From contig VZRZ01002565.1 of NCBI GenBank assembly GCA_013398175.1, positions 785,511 to 849,510 on the forward strand: a stretch of DNA of 64,000 nucleotides, read 5' to 3'. Positions 1 through 11,850 of the stretch are shown here, one piece after another (position 1 is the stretch's first letter; each line of letters begins with the position of its first letter). The translations under genes were made by a program, and so were the position numbers. The DNA is from Climacteris rufus (lineage: Eukaryota; Chordata; Aves; Passeriformes; Climacteridae). Below the pieces are notes generated by a model. The model saw only the letters and a program-made list of their open reading frames with translations. It was not told the DNA's origin and ran no database searches.

Positions 1-1008
1 TGTTCATCTAGCTGTTTGGGCTGATAAGCATTCTGCAGCCTTCTGCAGTCACTGTCTGGTTTTAAGCTTCAAAGACTGAGAATTTTTATGTAAGAGCTTT
101 TCTGTTGATGCTCTATTCAGACAATCTCAAAAAAACAGTTTTTAATAAGAGTAAATATTAAGAAATACTTTTGAAGTAAAGACTCCTAGAAAGATATTTG
201 TCACTTTTCCATCATAAAGCATTGTGCAAATACCAGCACAGACAAACTAGAGGAAGAGGCAGATGTAAGAATATATGTTGGGAATGCATTAGCAAAGCTC
301 TAGGAATAGGATAGCAGTGGAGGATGCTATGGGCTCCGTGTACCAATCAGGATACACTGGCAAAGGCACAGTGCAATATAATTATGGGGCATCAGTTTGC
401 TGCTTGTAGTAGTAGTAGAATTTGTATTATGGTATTGCTAGTGCTGCTTTGTCTTCCTGACGGTGCTCAGATAGCAGTGAAAAACCTATCCAGACTTCTG
501 GGGTGTTAGTAAACCAGTAGTATCACAAAAGGTCTTATTTGTGCAAATGAGTCATTGTCCTTTCTACAAGTAGCCACTGTGCATTTTGAGAGATGGTTCT
601 TTGGGAGTTAACACTGTCCTCTCCCACTTTCCTCTGCTGGTTGTATTAATTCTTGCTTTTTCCAAAAGTGCTTCTGCCAGCTTTTCATGTGATGGTTTCT
701 TTGTTCCTCACACACTGCAGCATTGTTAGCATGTGATACCACACAAGCCTCACAGCTTTGCTGTGGTGTTTGATAGGATTTTAGACTAAATGGCTGTCAG
801 GCACCCAATGGAAAGGAGCCTAGTTGCAAGGGGGAGAGAGCAGGGCTGGAGCTGAAACTTCAGCCAGTGTTTGCCTCTGCATATAGTGCAAAAATTAAAG
901 GGAGTCTTTCAGGTGGCAGCAGTAAACAAGTTTCAGTGAGATGGATATTGATATTGTGCTAAATTCCTGTGTTCCAGTTGTTGACCATCATTTGTGTTTT
1001 ATCTGCAG
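1..1008. other. Intron sequence upstream of the LIM-end exon
   Basis: No exon-like segment was recognised here. The first half of the LIM domain, expected immediately upstream in the protein, is absent, so the preceding exon must lie left of the window. The intron ends with a pyrimidine-rich acceptor, atctgcag, at 1001-1008. Confidence 0.7.
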
Positions 1009-1097
1009 GTAAATTCTACTGTAAGCCTCACTACTGTTACCGAGTCTCTGGTTATGCTCAAAGGAAGAGGCCAGCAGTGGGTCCTCTGTCAGGAAAG
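1009..1097 (+). CDS. MICAL3: MICAL3 exon: end of LIM domain
   Basis: 89 nt, entering with two bases of a split Gly codon and leaving in phase 0 (GGAAAG followed by gtaact). It encodes GKFYCKPHYCYR followed by SGYAQRKRPAVGPLSGK. The Cys and His of CKPH are the last two zinc ligands of the second LIM finger, and the basic stretch after it is the usual MICAL3 post-LIM sequence. The LIM domain is a protein-binding module next to the CH and monooxygenase domains. The upstream ORF from 969 is only open intron and not the true start. Confidence 0.95.
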
Positions 1098-2160
1098 GTA
1101 ACTCCGTATTTTCATCTAACGTGTCACTTGAACAGATTGATTTTTAACATTGAGAATGTATGTGTGATGGGTTTTTTTTTCCAGAAAGTAGAAAAATTCA
1201 GAGTGTATTTAGTTGCTTTTGATAATATGAAAGCTTGCAGTTCGACCAGATTTTAAAAACAATTCCTCTACTTACTCTTTTCATGATGCTTATTATAAAA
1301 TGATTTACTATCCCATTCAAAACAGAATTGTCAGCTGAAATACTGTCTCTCTCCATGCTGAGACTAAAAGAATAATCTTACTAATTCTGGTTTTGTTTTG
1401 TTTCTCTGTGGTTTTTCATAAGATGAAACAAATGGTTTGCATGTCCTTTGAAACATAAAATTCTACCCCACTTGTGATCCATGAAGATCACATGCCTTCA
1501 TTTCTGAAGGTTTGCTGTGTGTTAATGGGAACCTGCATGAAATGACAGGATATCCCTTTTCCTATACTGTCATAATAGAAGCATTTATGCTGTAAATATA
1601 GGATGAAGAGACACTGTGTAATACAGAAAAGTCCCTCAGCTTTTGTCATTACAATGCGAGGCATGTAATATTTCTCCTTAACCCCCTTTTCAGTAATTTT
1701 TAATACACTGAGCAAGCTACATTCTATTTTAGTTTAGTAAGTTTGCATGCTGCAAACTGCCCTTCCCCCTTAAATTACTTTTTTCTTCATGCTAGTGGTG
1801 GTGCCTGTCTTTCTGCCTGATTCTCAGGTTTTATTAGTACAAGCTGAAGCTGTACTCCTCTGCTTGGAAGGATAATGGATCCATTCCAATGTGTGCCATA
1901 CTTTCTGCCAAAAATAAACACTAAAAATGGTACTTCTTTTATTTCCCAGAGGAGCAGACTTCAGGGACCTTACTGCTTTGACTTGCTTGGCTATCCAGTT
2001 TGTTTTTCAGAGCTTTAATAAAGCCTTCAGTGGAGAAGGAATGGTTCAGACCTTGCTTTATGTGATGGAGTTGCAAGCTGGATGTTTCCTAGTCCAGCCC
2101 ATTGAGTACATCAGCAATGTCAATTTTCTCAGGGATTTAACCCCCCTCCCGTCATTGCAG
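1098..2160. other. Short intron
   Basis: GT at 1098 and a pyrimidine-rich acceptor ending cattgcag at 2160 bound this 1.06-kb intron. I see no gene, repeat family or cassette exon in it. Confidence 0.85.
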
Positions 2161-2248
2161 GACTCCAAAGGACCCGTGCAGGACGCCGCGGCGAGCGACG
2201 GCAGCGGCCGGGCCGGCAGCACCCCCGCCTCGGCAGAGAGGGCCCCAG
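2161..2248 (+). CDS. MICAL3: MICAL3 exon: GC-rich linker after LIM
   Basis: 88 nt in phase 0 in and phase 1 out. It encodes DSKGPVQDAAASDGSGRAGS and then TPASAERAP plus the first base of a Gly codon. The equivalent mammalian MICAL3 segment has the same KGP-QD, GRA and ERTPG landmarks. The exon is strikingly GC- and CpG-rich against AT-rich introns. Its donor, ccag followed by gtagct, is only moderate, which fits the read-through form described for 2249-2493. Confidence 0.93.
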
Positions 2249-2493
2249 GTAGCTCCGCTTCCTTCTTTAGCTGGGTGGTGCCGTGCGCGCTCGGCCTGGC
2301 GCGCAGGGCCGGGCTGCTGAGCCAGCGCCTGCGCAGCACAGCCGCCTCCGTTGGGCACCAGGTAGCCCAGAACCCTCTGGACTCCTTTTTCATGTGTCAG
2401 CTGCTGGCCTTTGGGGTCCCCTTTCTCTATGTGCAGTCCGAAGTTCTCGTGCAGATCCTAGGGGAGTTCTGTGGGCAGCCTGCTGAGCAGTGA
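2249..2493 (+). CDS. MICAL3: Alternative terminal extension of the linker exon: hydrophobic C-terminal tail
   Basis: If the donor at 2249 is not used, the frame stays open for 80 more codons to a TGA at 2491-2493. By hand count 63 of 80 codons end in G or C, far above the surrounding intron, so this is very likely coding. The tail starts with FFSWVVPCALGLARRAGLL, then a basic/polar stretch (SQRLRS), then a long apolar segment from FFMCQLLAFGVPFLYVQ to LVQIL, ending GEFCGQPAEQ. It could act as a tail anchor or an amphipathic membrane segment. Such a form would keep MO-CH-LIM but lose the acidic linker and bMERB domain. From memory, mammals also have short MICAL3 isoforms of about this length, but I could not compare the tails. 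Confidence 0.72.
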
Positions 2494-3325
2494 GGATTAC
2501 CGTGACCCGAGTTTGTGAGCTGTGTAACTCGCGTGGTGTTTGCGGTGCCGTGTGAATTCTGTGCGTTACGTGGAAATCTCAAGCTGTTGTTTTGCGCTGT
2601 GGCTTTGGGGCCTAGATGTTCTCGGTTCTTTCAAGGACATTATTTGAAAGAATTCCAGGAAAACACAGGTGCTCAGTTGAGGGGTCTCCTCTGAGTGGGC
2701 CTGGATAAAGAGCCCTGTAATGTGTGCAGCTCCATGTTAGTGAAATGACGTGTTTTTCTGAAGCACTGGAATAGCTCACAAACTGGATTTCTGTGTTTTC
2801 CTGCATTCTGGGTGTGGTTTCTTGTTCTCCCAAGCTTCTCTCCATTAATCTGGTACTTGAATGGGAAAGATCCCATTATCTCTGGATTGTGTCTCCTTTG
2901 GAATTCTGGGTGTCTGACAGCTAATGGGATTGGATTCCTTAAACCCCTTGAATTTCATGGTGCTGGCAGGTCATGGTGCTCTTCCCTCTGCCAGCATCTG
3001 TGCTGCTCCTGGCCATGGCTTTGGAAGTGGGGTGGTGAACGCGTGTGTCTTACTGTGAAGTAGTTTTTCCTTTTTAACTTGAAATTCTAATTCCTTCTAA
3101 CACGAGACAAGTGTCTGTGCTACAAATGCTCGTTTGCCCAGCCCCCAAGTGCTCACTTAGTGATGTCAGAAAAAGGAAGATATTTGATATCTAGTATTTG
3201 TTCCAGAACACTATGGATAAACTAAATCAGCCGCTTTTAGAAAGAGAACATACGTAGAGCAATGCTTTGAGAAAAGAATGTTTTCACAGTGCCAGTTGAG
3301 AAAAGACCTTAACAACACAGGGGCA

Positions 3326-3331
3326 AATAAA
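3326..3331 (+). terminator. Candidate polyadenylation signal AATAAA for the short MICAL3 form
   Basis: This is the first AATAAA I see after the stop at 2493. It would give a 3' untranslated region of about 850 nt. The motif is common in AT-rich introns, so it supports the terminal-exon model only weakly. Confidence 0.35.
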
Positions 3332-3339
3332 ATCATGCT

Positions 3340-6300
3340 CTTCTTTGACTTTATATATTATTCTACAAATTTTTCTAAGACTGTAACTGAATGCAATCTG
3401 ACAGAAATTTAGTCTTAGTGTGCACAGTTGATTCTTAGAGTGTAGTTACTTTCAAGATTTTCTCTTTTGTGTGTATGTCATTTCCATATGGCAAAAGGGA
3501 AAAAGGTAGGGAAGAATGACATTTGCAAAATGCTGCGGGCAGATGTGTTAGCGACATCATTTTTTGTATAACTGGATAGACTTAAAAATGCTTTCTCTGA
3601 AAGTGATTTTAGTTTTTTTGTAGCTTGGAGCATATTCTTCAAGATGAATGGAAAAAATATTTATTGATGCACAGGGCATCATGTGAAAGTAAGGTGTTCT
3701 ATGGAGTGAAGCTGTTGGTGAGGAGAATTGGAAAGAGGAGAGTTTAGTTCTGTTTAACCATGCGTTTATCAAAGCAATTGCTGGCAGAAAGTCTTCTTTG
3801 ATTTAGTCCTTCCAATTGATCAAATTTAATTACTTTTTCAAAGAAACATTCAGTAAGCAGCACCTAAGTGATCATTAAGTAGAGCAAACAACAGGCTGTA
3901 GTTTGTGATGATAAACTTCTATAAATCAGGTGTTTCCATCTTTTGTATAGTGGTGGCACAATCCTGTAGCAGCACTGTAGTACTTCCAGAGGAGTAAGAC
4001 TGGACAGACACTATTTTGTTTAATGGCAAAACTTGAAATCTAAGGCTCCTTCCATTTGCTTTCTGCTTTTTTGAAGCAGTGTGTAACTGTAGCATAATGT
4101 TTAGAGCTTTTGGACCTTTTAAAGCTTTGCCTCTTGCGGTGCCTAAAGTGCATTAGGACATCCTCAGCTTAGCTGGGTCATCTTTCAGGCAGTGTGTTGT
4201 GGTGCCTTCCTGTGTGTGCATGACAGAAGTACATTTAGTGATAGAAGAGGTGAGCAGTGCCTCTTGTGCTGAAGAAATACCATAGTGGCTGAGATTTTGT
4301 TTTCTTTGTGCAGTGTGATTTAAGTATATCTTAAAACTACTGACTTAACAATGGTTAAGAAGCGGGAGGAGGCTAAATGCAATATGATTAAAAAACAAGC
4401 CACAGTGTCATTAAAGGCAGGTCAGTTCTCTCTTAGAGTGACAGTCATGTCCTATGGGTACCTACCTTTAGCTCCTGTTCTTGCTGGATAGGGAGGTCAG
4501 GAAACCTGTGATGTGTTTTAGACTTATTTATGGTTTGAAAAAACAAAATAAATGCTTTTGAATTACCAAGTTTGCTATTACAGTGGAAGAACAGGATATT
4601 ATTCTTGAATAACCAAAATGAGTCTGTAAGATTATGTTTCAGTGTAATTCCTGAATTTGAACTGTTTGTGTATATGCTTTCTTGCAAGCTTTCACTGTAA
4701 AGTAGGCAAATACCTTGAGCAAAAACCTGTCTGAGATGGAGATAGAGGCAGAGCTCTGTTTCCAAGGCTCTACTTCTCCAATCTGACGAACTCATCCAGT
4801 ACAGGTCATACATCTGAAAATGTTTTACCTCCTTTAAGGCAAGTGCCACCACGTGGAATTTGGCAACAGCAATTTCAGACCTCAAGGTCTGAGCCAGTCC
4901 TCAGCAGAGAGGTAGATCTTGGTGTGGAGGATTAAGTAAAAGAAAAAAAAGCATGTAATATGCTCAGGTTTATATTTGATGAGGAGGTAAAGATAGCTTA
5001 GGAGGCAAAGGGAAGGTGTACAGCAGTAACATCAGTTATGGAATACACAAGATAAAAAAAGCCAGCCACTTTTACATTTTATACCTCTGAGTTAAACTCA
5101 GCCCTATGTTAGCAAAAGTGCTTGTTTCAGGGAGCCTCGTGGTGATTCATGCAAGTCCTGCTTTTTAGTTGTCATGGAATCCCAAATGGATGTAAATTGC
5201 ATGGATTCTCTCCCTACACTCACTGCTTCCTTTGCTATACCACCAAATCTCTTTTAGCCAGCTTAAAATATATTTAACCACAAAATAGCCTTCAGCAGGT
5301 TTAGTCAGGTGAGGTGAGATTGGTCACAACTGGTCACAAGAAGCCCTGTCTTGTGCTGTGTCACTAAGCTGATGGGCATGTATTAACTTTGCTAAGGATG
5401 TCAACCCCTCCCTGGGTGCCCACAGTCCTGGCTGGCATTCAGTGTGTTCTGCTGTCCCTTGTACTGGGACAGTCTGTGATCAGCAAATTGAGGTTTGTTT
5501 AGCAGTCAGCTAAAATCTCCCTTTTTGTGAAGGGTTTGCCAGAGAGCCTATGTGGCTTCTGCTCTGGTGGCTACAGGGGAAGTTCCCAGGGAGGTTCTGG
5601 TCAAACTGGCCCTTGGAACCCTTCAGTGTGGGAAGTGGCAACAAGCTTTTGAGCAGTGGCTGCCATTCTCTCTGGGAAAGGGAAGTTGGGGAAAGCTCTT
5701 ACTGTGGTTTTGGTCCAACTGTGGCATGCTTGTGGTAGATTCTGTAACTTTCTCTGTACCTTGTCTGCCTGTTTTTCTCTATCTTCTGCATTTGCCTTTG
5801 TGCCAAAACTGCTGCTATTGCCAAGAAAAAAAAACAAAACAAAAGAGTTTTGCTTTTCAGTTGTCTCTCCCTTTGATAATCTGTAACTGCTGTGTCTTGG
5901 ATTTTTTTTGAATATTATTTACAGTACTTTATATGGTTTTGATGTGCTTTTAATGCAAATGCTGTTCTTCTGTTTGTTCTAAAGGTCTGTAACAACATAT
6001 TTCTGAATTTTTAGCTTTTTCTTGACAGATGGACTTGGAACAGTCTTTACCCCATCAGCTTTATGATGTGCTCCTTGGGGTAACGTTAGCCAGCAATGTT
6101 TTGTTGTAAGATATTTCCCATTTCAGGCTCATGTTTTCATAGCAATGCATTCCTGTCCCTGTCAGCAGTAGGAAGTTCATAAAGCAAAGACTGACTAGGG
6201 AAACTCATAGTTGTACAGCAATAAAAGGCAAGTCATGAGATCTTTGCTATAGTTACATGACCTGTGAAAGATTTAAGAAGTCAAATATAAACCTTAGTAT

Positions 6301-9300
6301 GAAAAACTGAAAAATACAATACAAAGTAGAGGTGTGAGGTCTTCTGCTTTAATATTGAAAACATATGTAGTGTATATGATATAGATATGTAATCTGAAAA
6401 GTTAAAATCCTCCTATGGATGTGCCTTAAGGGTTTTCAGGGAGAAATATTCAGAGCAAAGCCCTTCACAGTAGACTCTCAAAAAAATACTGTTGTATATA
6501 GCAAGCAATAGATGGTGAGGAAACTCCTTTGCTGACTTGGAGAGGTAGAAAAGAGTGGCTGTTTCTTCTAAATGGCATGTCCTTTAAAATAAATTATCTG
6601 AGCCACATTTGCAAAAGGTTCTTAAATGTCTGTACAATTTTAAGGAATCTTAATGAATGCATCCAGTATTGTTTGCACACGATTCAACTTCTGTGTCTGA
6701 AAAAATACAAGTATATATTTCTCTTTAGGAATAAGCTTCTTTTTCATAAACATTGCCTCTGTTATTCAGAAGCATTGCCTCTTCACAGTTCTGCATACAT
6801 TGAACATGCCTTACTTGTGAAAATGATTTAGCTCAAAGCAATACTGTTTGCTGTGCAAACAAACACCTTCATGAAATCTTCCACTTGGTCACTTCTTTTC
6901 ATTATTATTCACGTTTGGGTTTTATTCCTGTTTTAATTTGGTCTGGTTTAAATGTTAAATGACAGAATATAACAGCAAACAAATTCTGTGACATTCTCTT
7001 TGAGGTGCCTTCATTTTAAATCACTGAACATTTTCAAACACATCCATATCCTACCACCTTCCCCGTCAAAAATATGAAAGAAAAAGGAAACAAGAAGTAC
7101 ATTAATATTTCAGGATGCACCACCAAATTGGAAGGAAGGATATTTCCTCTACTAGTGTGCCTTGAATGTTGTCTGTTCTGTTTGGAGGAGCCTTGGTGGT
7201 GTATTTTGCAGGACATGGCACATGATATTGAACCCTTTATGGGGTATCATACAACTGCAGAGAGATCTGATGGAAGTTTTATTTCTCTCTGGAACATTTA
7301 AAATACAAACATAAGAACCAGACTGTGTATTTTTGGAAGCTGAGGAGAGTGTATGGGCTGCCCGATTAGAACCAGGGTTCAGTGCCCAGTGAATCATCCC
7401 TCAGTGACAAGCCAGGAATCTCTGTTAGGATAAGTACTTGACTGTTCCCAGTCCATCATGTTCCTTTCTAGTGTTCTTATCAGGATTTGGGTGGCTTTGG
7501 CATAAAGGAAAGGACAGTGCTAAAGGACCAGCAGTTTGAAGCCTGTGGAAAGGAAAAGTCATGATGGAAATGTTATTTGTTGTTTAGAGTAGGAGATGCA
7601 GATGACCTGATAGAGTTGCACTGAAAAATCCTGAAAAACATTTTGAGGACTGAGAAGGATGTATACAAAATAACAATGTGCTGAGTTTGTGCTCATGGCT
7701 GGATCCTGCTAAGAACACTTTTTTCTTGGGAGTAACTGGGCTCTCAATTCCACCTCTCTCTCTAGCTTTCAGACCTGTAGACTTGTGCCACTGGAATATT
7801 TGTTGTTTATATGTGTATATTCTGAAGGGTGATATGAATTTTTCTGGGCACTTTAAGAGCTTCACTGAATGTTTTTGTGTCTTAGAAAAATATATTAACT
7901 TTGTGTGAAGGAGTTGGATATTTTTTAATTGCAGAATTAAAATGTCTGGTTTTTTGAAAAGTGGAATCTGGGTAATGACTATTTTGAGATTGTTTCCCTC
8001 AGAGAAAAGGAGGGAGTGTGCATAAAATAAATTTGGTGACAGATAATGTTCAAGTGAGATGAATAGTGCTCAGAAAGGCTTCATGTCTCCACTGTATAGT
8101 CCCTTTGAAGATTTTGATTTATGCAGTTGTTTTTAACCTGTTTTTGTTTTGGGTGTGTGTGTCTCTGAATTATGTAACACGTGGTTTCCCTGTTGCTGTG
8201 AAATTGAGATTTATTTTTTTGGTCAACTGTGTGAAATGTTCAAGGGAATAAATTCCAAACAAACTCCAGGTTTCTGAGTTTTTCTTTGTCCTCCCCCTTC
8301 TCCCTCCAGTGGTGGCAGGTGAGGGGTGCTACAGGGGATACAGAGTTGGGGAGAGTGGAATGAATAGATCTAGCAAGCTCAAATACAAAAGACAATTGGG
8401 GAGCCCCATGGCATGTGCCATCTGTCACTGTAAAGTACTATTTTCAGGCTCTTTCTGTATTGTGGTTTTTTTCCATTCTGCTGTGATGTTGTGGTTTGTT
8501 TGGAGCACAGGGCACACATTGCAGACAGCATGACATTGCTGTAGAAAACCTGCTGAGGACCTCCTTGCTAAGTATACTGCTGCTTTGGCAAGTCTGACTT
8601 TGGATAGATGTGCTCTCAGCATTGTGGCTTCACAGGTATTGGTGTATTTGGGAGGTGGTTTTGTGCGCCCTGCTGCAGGCCAGAGGTTTTTGTCACTCTG
8701 TAAGTGAAGCAGTAACACCCATGGGGGAACAGAGCTTGACAGGCTTTGCTTCCTCCTCTTGCTGTAGATCTGCTGCAGTGGTGGGATGGTTTGGTGGATG
8801 AAAAGGCAGAAGATGAGTAAATACAAAGCCTTGTAGCCAAATCGTGTGTCTCGTGTTCTAGCTGGGCTCTTGTCTTCTCTGAGGAGAGCTGCACACAAGA
8901 AGTGACCTGCCTTCCTCAAGACCATTAAGAGCCTGTTCTGTGATGTTCTTACCATGACAAACAGATAGTCCTGATCACAGTTCTGAGCTGCATTTTCCTG
9001 TTCTCAAAAAGATATTGCATTAGTCTGCTTTAGAGACTTATTCTGTATTTTTTCCTCTCATGCTTCCTACTGCACCATCAGCAACTAAAAGCTTGTAATA
9101 GCAGATGACTTTGGAAAGTCTAATTGTGAATATTCGGCCAGAGTAGTTACATTTAAATGGTAGCTCACAAAACTGCAACCACAAACCAGTTCTGTTATGT
9201 GTAAAATTTCCTCCTTTGGAGGAAGGTAATTGCTTTATGCCTTTAAAATTGCCTTTAATTTTTCTTTACTGTGTTTGGCAGTCCTGTTTTTGAGGTTAAA

Positions 9301-11095
9301 ATGGGCCTTCAGTTCTGAGAAGGAGCCGTCAGTATTCAGTGTAAAACTGCATATGCTGGTGCATGAACTAGAAATGTCATTTAGATGTACCACTAGAACA
9401 GCCTCCACTGTTCTGTATCAGGAAAGCTGTTAACTCTGCAGGTGTGTATATGCTCTGCAGAAATCAAATGGTTGTTTCATGAATTAAGAAGAATAAAATA
9501 AAAGGATGAAGGGAGGTGCATTTCCAGAGCTCGTCCCCATCAGAGTAGAAATCAGACTTCTTTGCTGTACCAGCATAGGAAGCAATGTTTTCAGATAAAA
9601 CTTGGAGAAACCAAGTACGTGTGTGATGGGAGAGAGAATTCTCACCTCATTCTCTTTGAAGTCTATACAGATACCACACACTTTTTGTTTCTGTGCCTGT
9701 GGTTCTTCTCTAATGTCATGGCTTCTGTAACAGTGATGAAAAAGTGTGAGAAGGTACTTCTAAAATAATGAGTGAATAAATATCCATTCACTTCTATAAG
9801 AATTAAAACAAGGCTGTTGTAGCTCTACCACCTGCTTGTGATCAGCAGCACAATATATTAAGTTATGTAGTTGGTAATGTCTTAAATTGCAAGGAGAAGT
9901 AAGGGGAGAAAACCAAATTAAAAAAAAACCAACAGCCAAACCAAAACTAACAAAACAAAAAGCCACAAAACCAAAACCAATAGAAATAATCTCAAGGAAA
10001 GAAACAGATAATCCAGAGTCAATATCAAAGCTATTCTCCTGCTTTCATGAAGTGTATTTATGGATGAAGGTGAATTAGTGGTTGCTGGGCTGATCCTGGC
10101 CATGTAGAGTTTAGCTTGGGCTTTCCAGCCAAAACTGGGCAGATGCTCTTTAAGGATGAGATGGCACTTCTGTACTCTGCTTAGTTGCTTACATCTTCTC
10201 TCAAAAATGTATGTTTAGTCTGACATTTCTCATGTTTGCTGTCATCCCAGAAGGCTGCGTTTGCTTTTTTAGGAAAATTTCATAATCCTGCTTTCTGCTG
10301 TTACAGATGTTTATCTGATGGCTTGAGGGTAGAAGTGTTTAAAAATAGGAATTTTTACCCAAGAGATGTTTCAAATACTTTCAGGCTTGGGTAACATCAG
10401 AACTGATGTGTAAATTATTTTTAATCAGTAGTCTTTTGGAACCTTTCTCTCTGGAATTGTGCCAGATTTTGAACGTAACTAGCTACATATGTAATTACAA
10501 GAATTTTCCTAGTTTAAGGAAAAATTTCTGCCAAGGTGTGAAGCTCTGGGTTGTTTGGACTATTCAATTGCTTTGCAAGTTACACAATAGTATGTGGGAT
10601 AAATGTAGATAATAGAAAAGTGTGCAACAGAATGAGGGAGGAGATGTTGAAGCCTTTTGGAGTATGTGGATCTTTTACTTAGGGCAGGTATTCCCCAGTA
10701 TATTTTCCTGTAACTGCCAGCCTAAGGTTTTAGCCTGTTCCATTTGCAGCACTTGATAATCTTGACATAAATAATAGAAATTAGGTAAAAACCTGCTTAG
10801 TATCTAAATATATTCTGAGATCCAGTAATTATGGAAATTAGCACATTGCCACAGAAGAGAGAGTGCTTACTAGCCCAGTAGTTGAAAGAAGATAGCTATT
10901 CACAAGTGGTGTTTGGAATTTGATCACAAATTGAACAGGACCCTGAAAACATTACATTCCACATCTTTATTATGCATGATAAAATTTCCAGTCTCTGATT
11001 TGTTTTCTTTTATGATCAAAATATTAGCCATTATCCAAAGTGGGACTGGACGTACCAGTTTCTATAAAAAATTAGCAAAATTTGTACTGAAAGAC
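3340..11095. other. Intron, left part; no gene recognised
   Basis: AT-rich unique-looking sequence. Short ORFs on both strands show no recognisable domain, no codon bias and no splice-phase fit. The longest, on the minus strand at 4445-4885 (146 codons), has a biased aromatic/aliphatic composition typical of chance ORFs. An A/C-rich low-complexity patch lies at about 9913-9990. Confidence 0.6.
9913..9990. repeat. A/C-rich low-complexity tract
   Basis: Irregular CAAAA/CCAAA-type repeats on the + strand, almost free of G and T. Simple-sequence DNA without an attached recognisable element. Confidence 0.6.
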
Positions 11096-11850
11096 TCACA
11101 GAATGAATTGTAGAATAGTTTGGGTTGGAAGGGACCTTAAAGATCACCCAGTTTCCAGCCCCTTGCCATCAGCAGGAACACTTTCCACTAGACCAGATTG
11201 CTCAAAGTCTGTACAGCTTGGCCTTGAAAACCTCCATGGATGGGGCATCCACATCTTTCGCCAACCTGTTCCACTGCCTCATCACTCTCACAGTAAAGAA
11301 TTTCTTCCTGATATCTAATCTAAGCCTACCTTCTTTCAGTATAAAGTCATTCCCCTTGTCCTATTATTCCATGCCCTTGTAAAAAGTCCCTCTCCAGCGT
11401 TCTTGCAGGCCTCTTAAAAGTACTGAGAGGCTGCTCTAAGGTCTCTCCACGCTGGACAACCCCAGCTCTTTCAGCCTTTCCTCATAGGAGACATGTGTCA
11501 TCCCTCTGATGATCTTTGTGGCATCCTCTGGACTTGCTGCAGGAGATCCATGACCTTCTTATGCTGGGTGCCCCAGATGTGGATGCAGCACTGCAGGAGG
11601 GATCTCAGCAGAGCAGAGGGGCAGAATCCCCTCCCTGGCCCTGCTGCCCACGCTGCTTTGGCTGCAGCCCAGGGCACATTTGGCTTTTGAGGCTGTGAGT
11701 GCACCTTGCCAGGTTATGTTGAGCTTGTCAACCAACACCCCAAGTCCTTCTCAAAACCTTCTCCTGCACTGGGCTGTTCTTCATCCTCCTAGTCCCTGCC
11801 TTTGCCTTCTGTGTTTGAGCCACGTGCCTGGAACACTTGCCAGTGAAGAT
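11096..11850 (-). mobile_element. CR1 LINE, 5'-truncated, 3' end and UTR
   Basis: Starts with the reverse complement of the CR1 3' end (tcacagaatg, tagaatagtttgggttggaa) and continues through the well-known avian CR1 3' region: gggaccttaaagatcac, cctccatggatggggcatcc, taaagaatttcttcctgat, ctttgtggcatcctctggac. The left border is clear; the right, 5'-truncated border is diffuse at about 11.8 kb. CR1 is the main avian LINE. This copy is diverged and inactive, and lies antisense to MICAL3. Confidence 0.9.

Noticed and set aside
2161..2493. CpG-rich patch that could be an internal promoter/CpG island
   Set aside because: The GC richness follows the codon third positions of one continuous frame and is only about 330 nt long, so coding content explains it better.
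4445..4885. 146-codon minus-strand ORF in the large intron
   Set aside because: No domain, no codon bias, no matching splice or poly(A) signals; an ORF of this length is expected by chance in 64 kb of six-frame AT-rich sequence.
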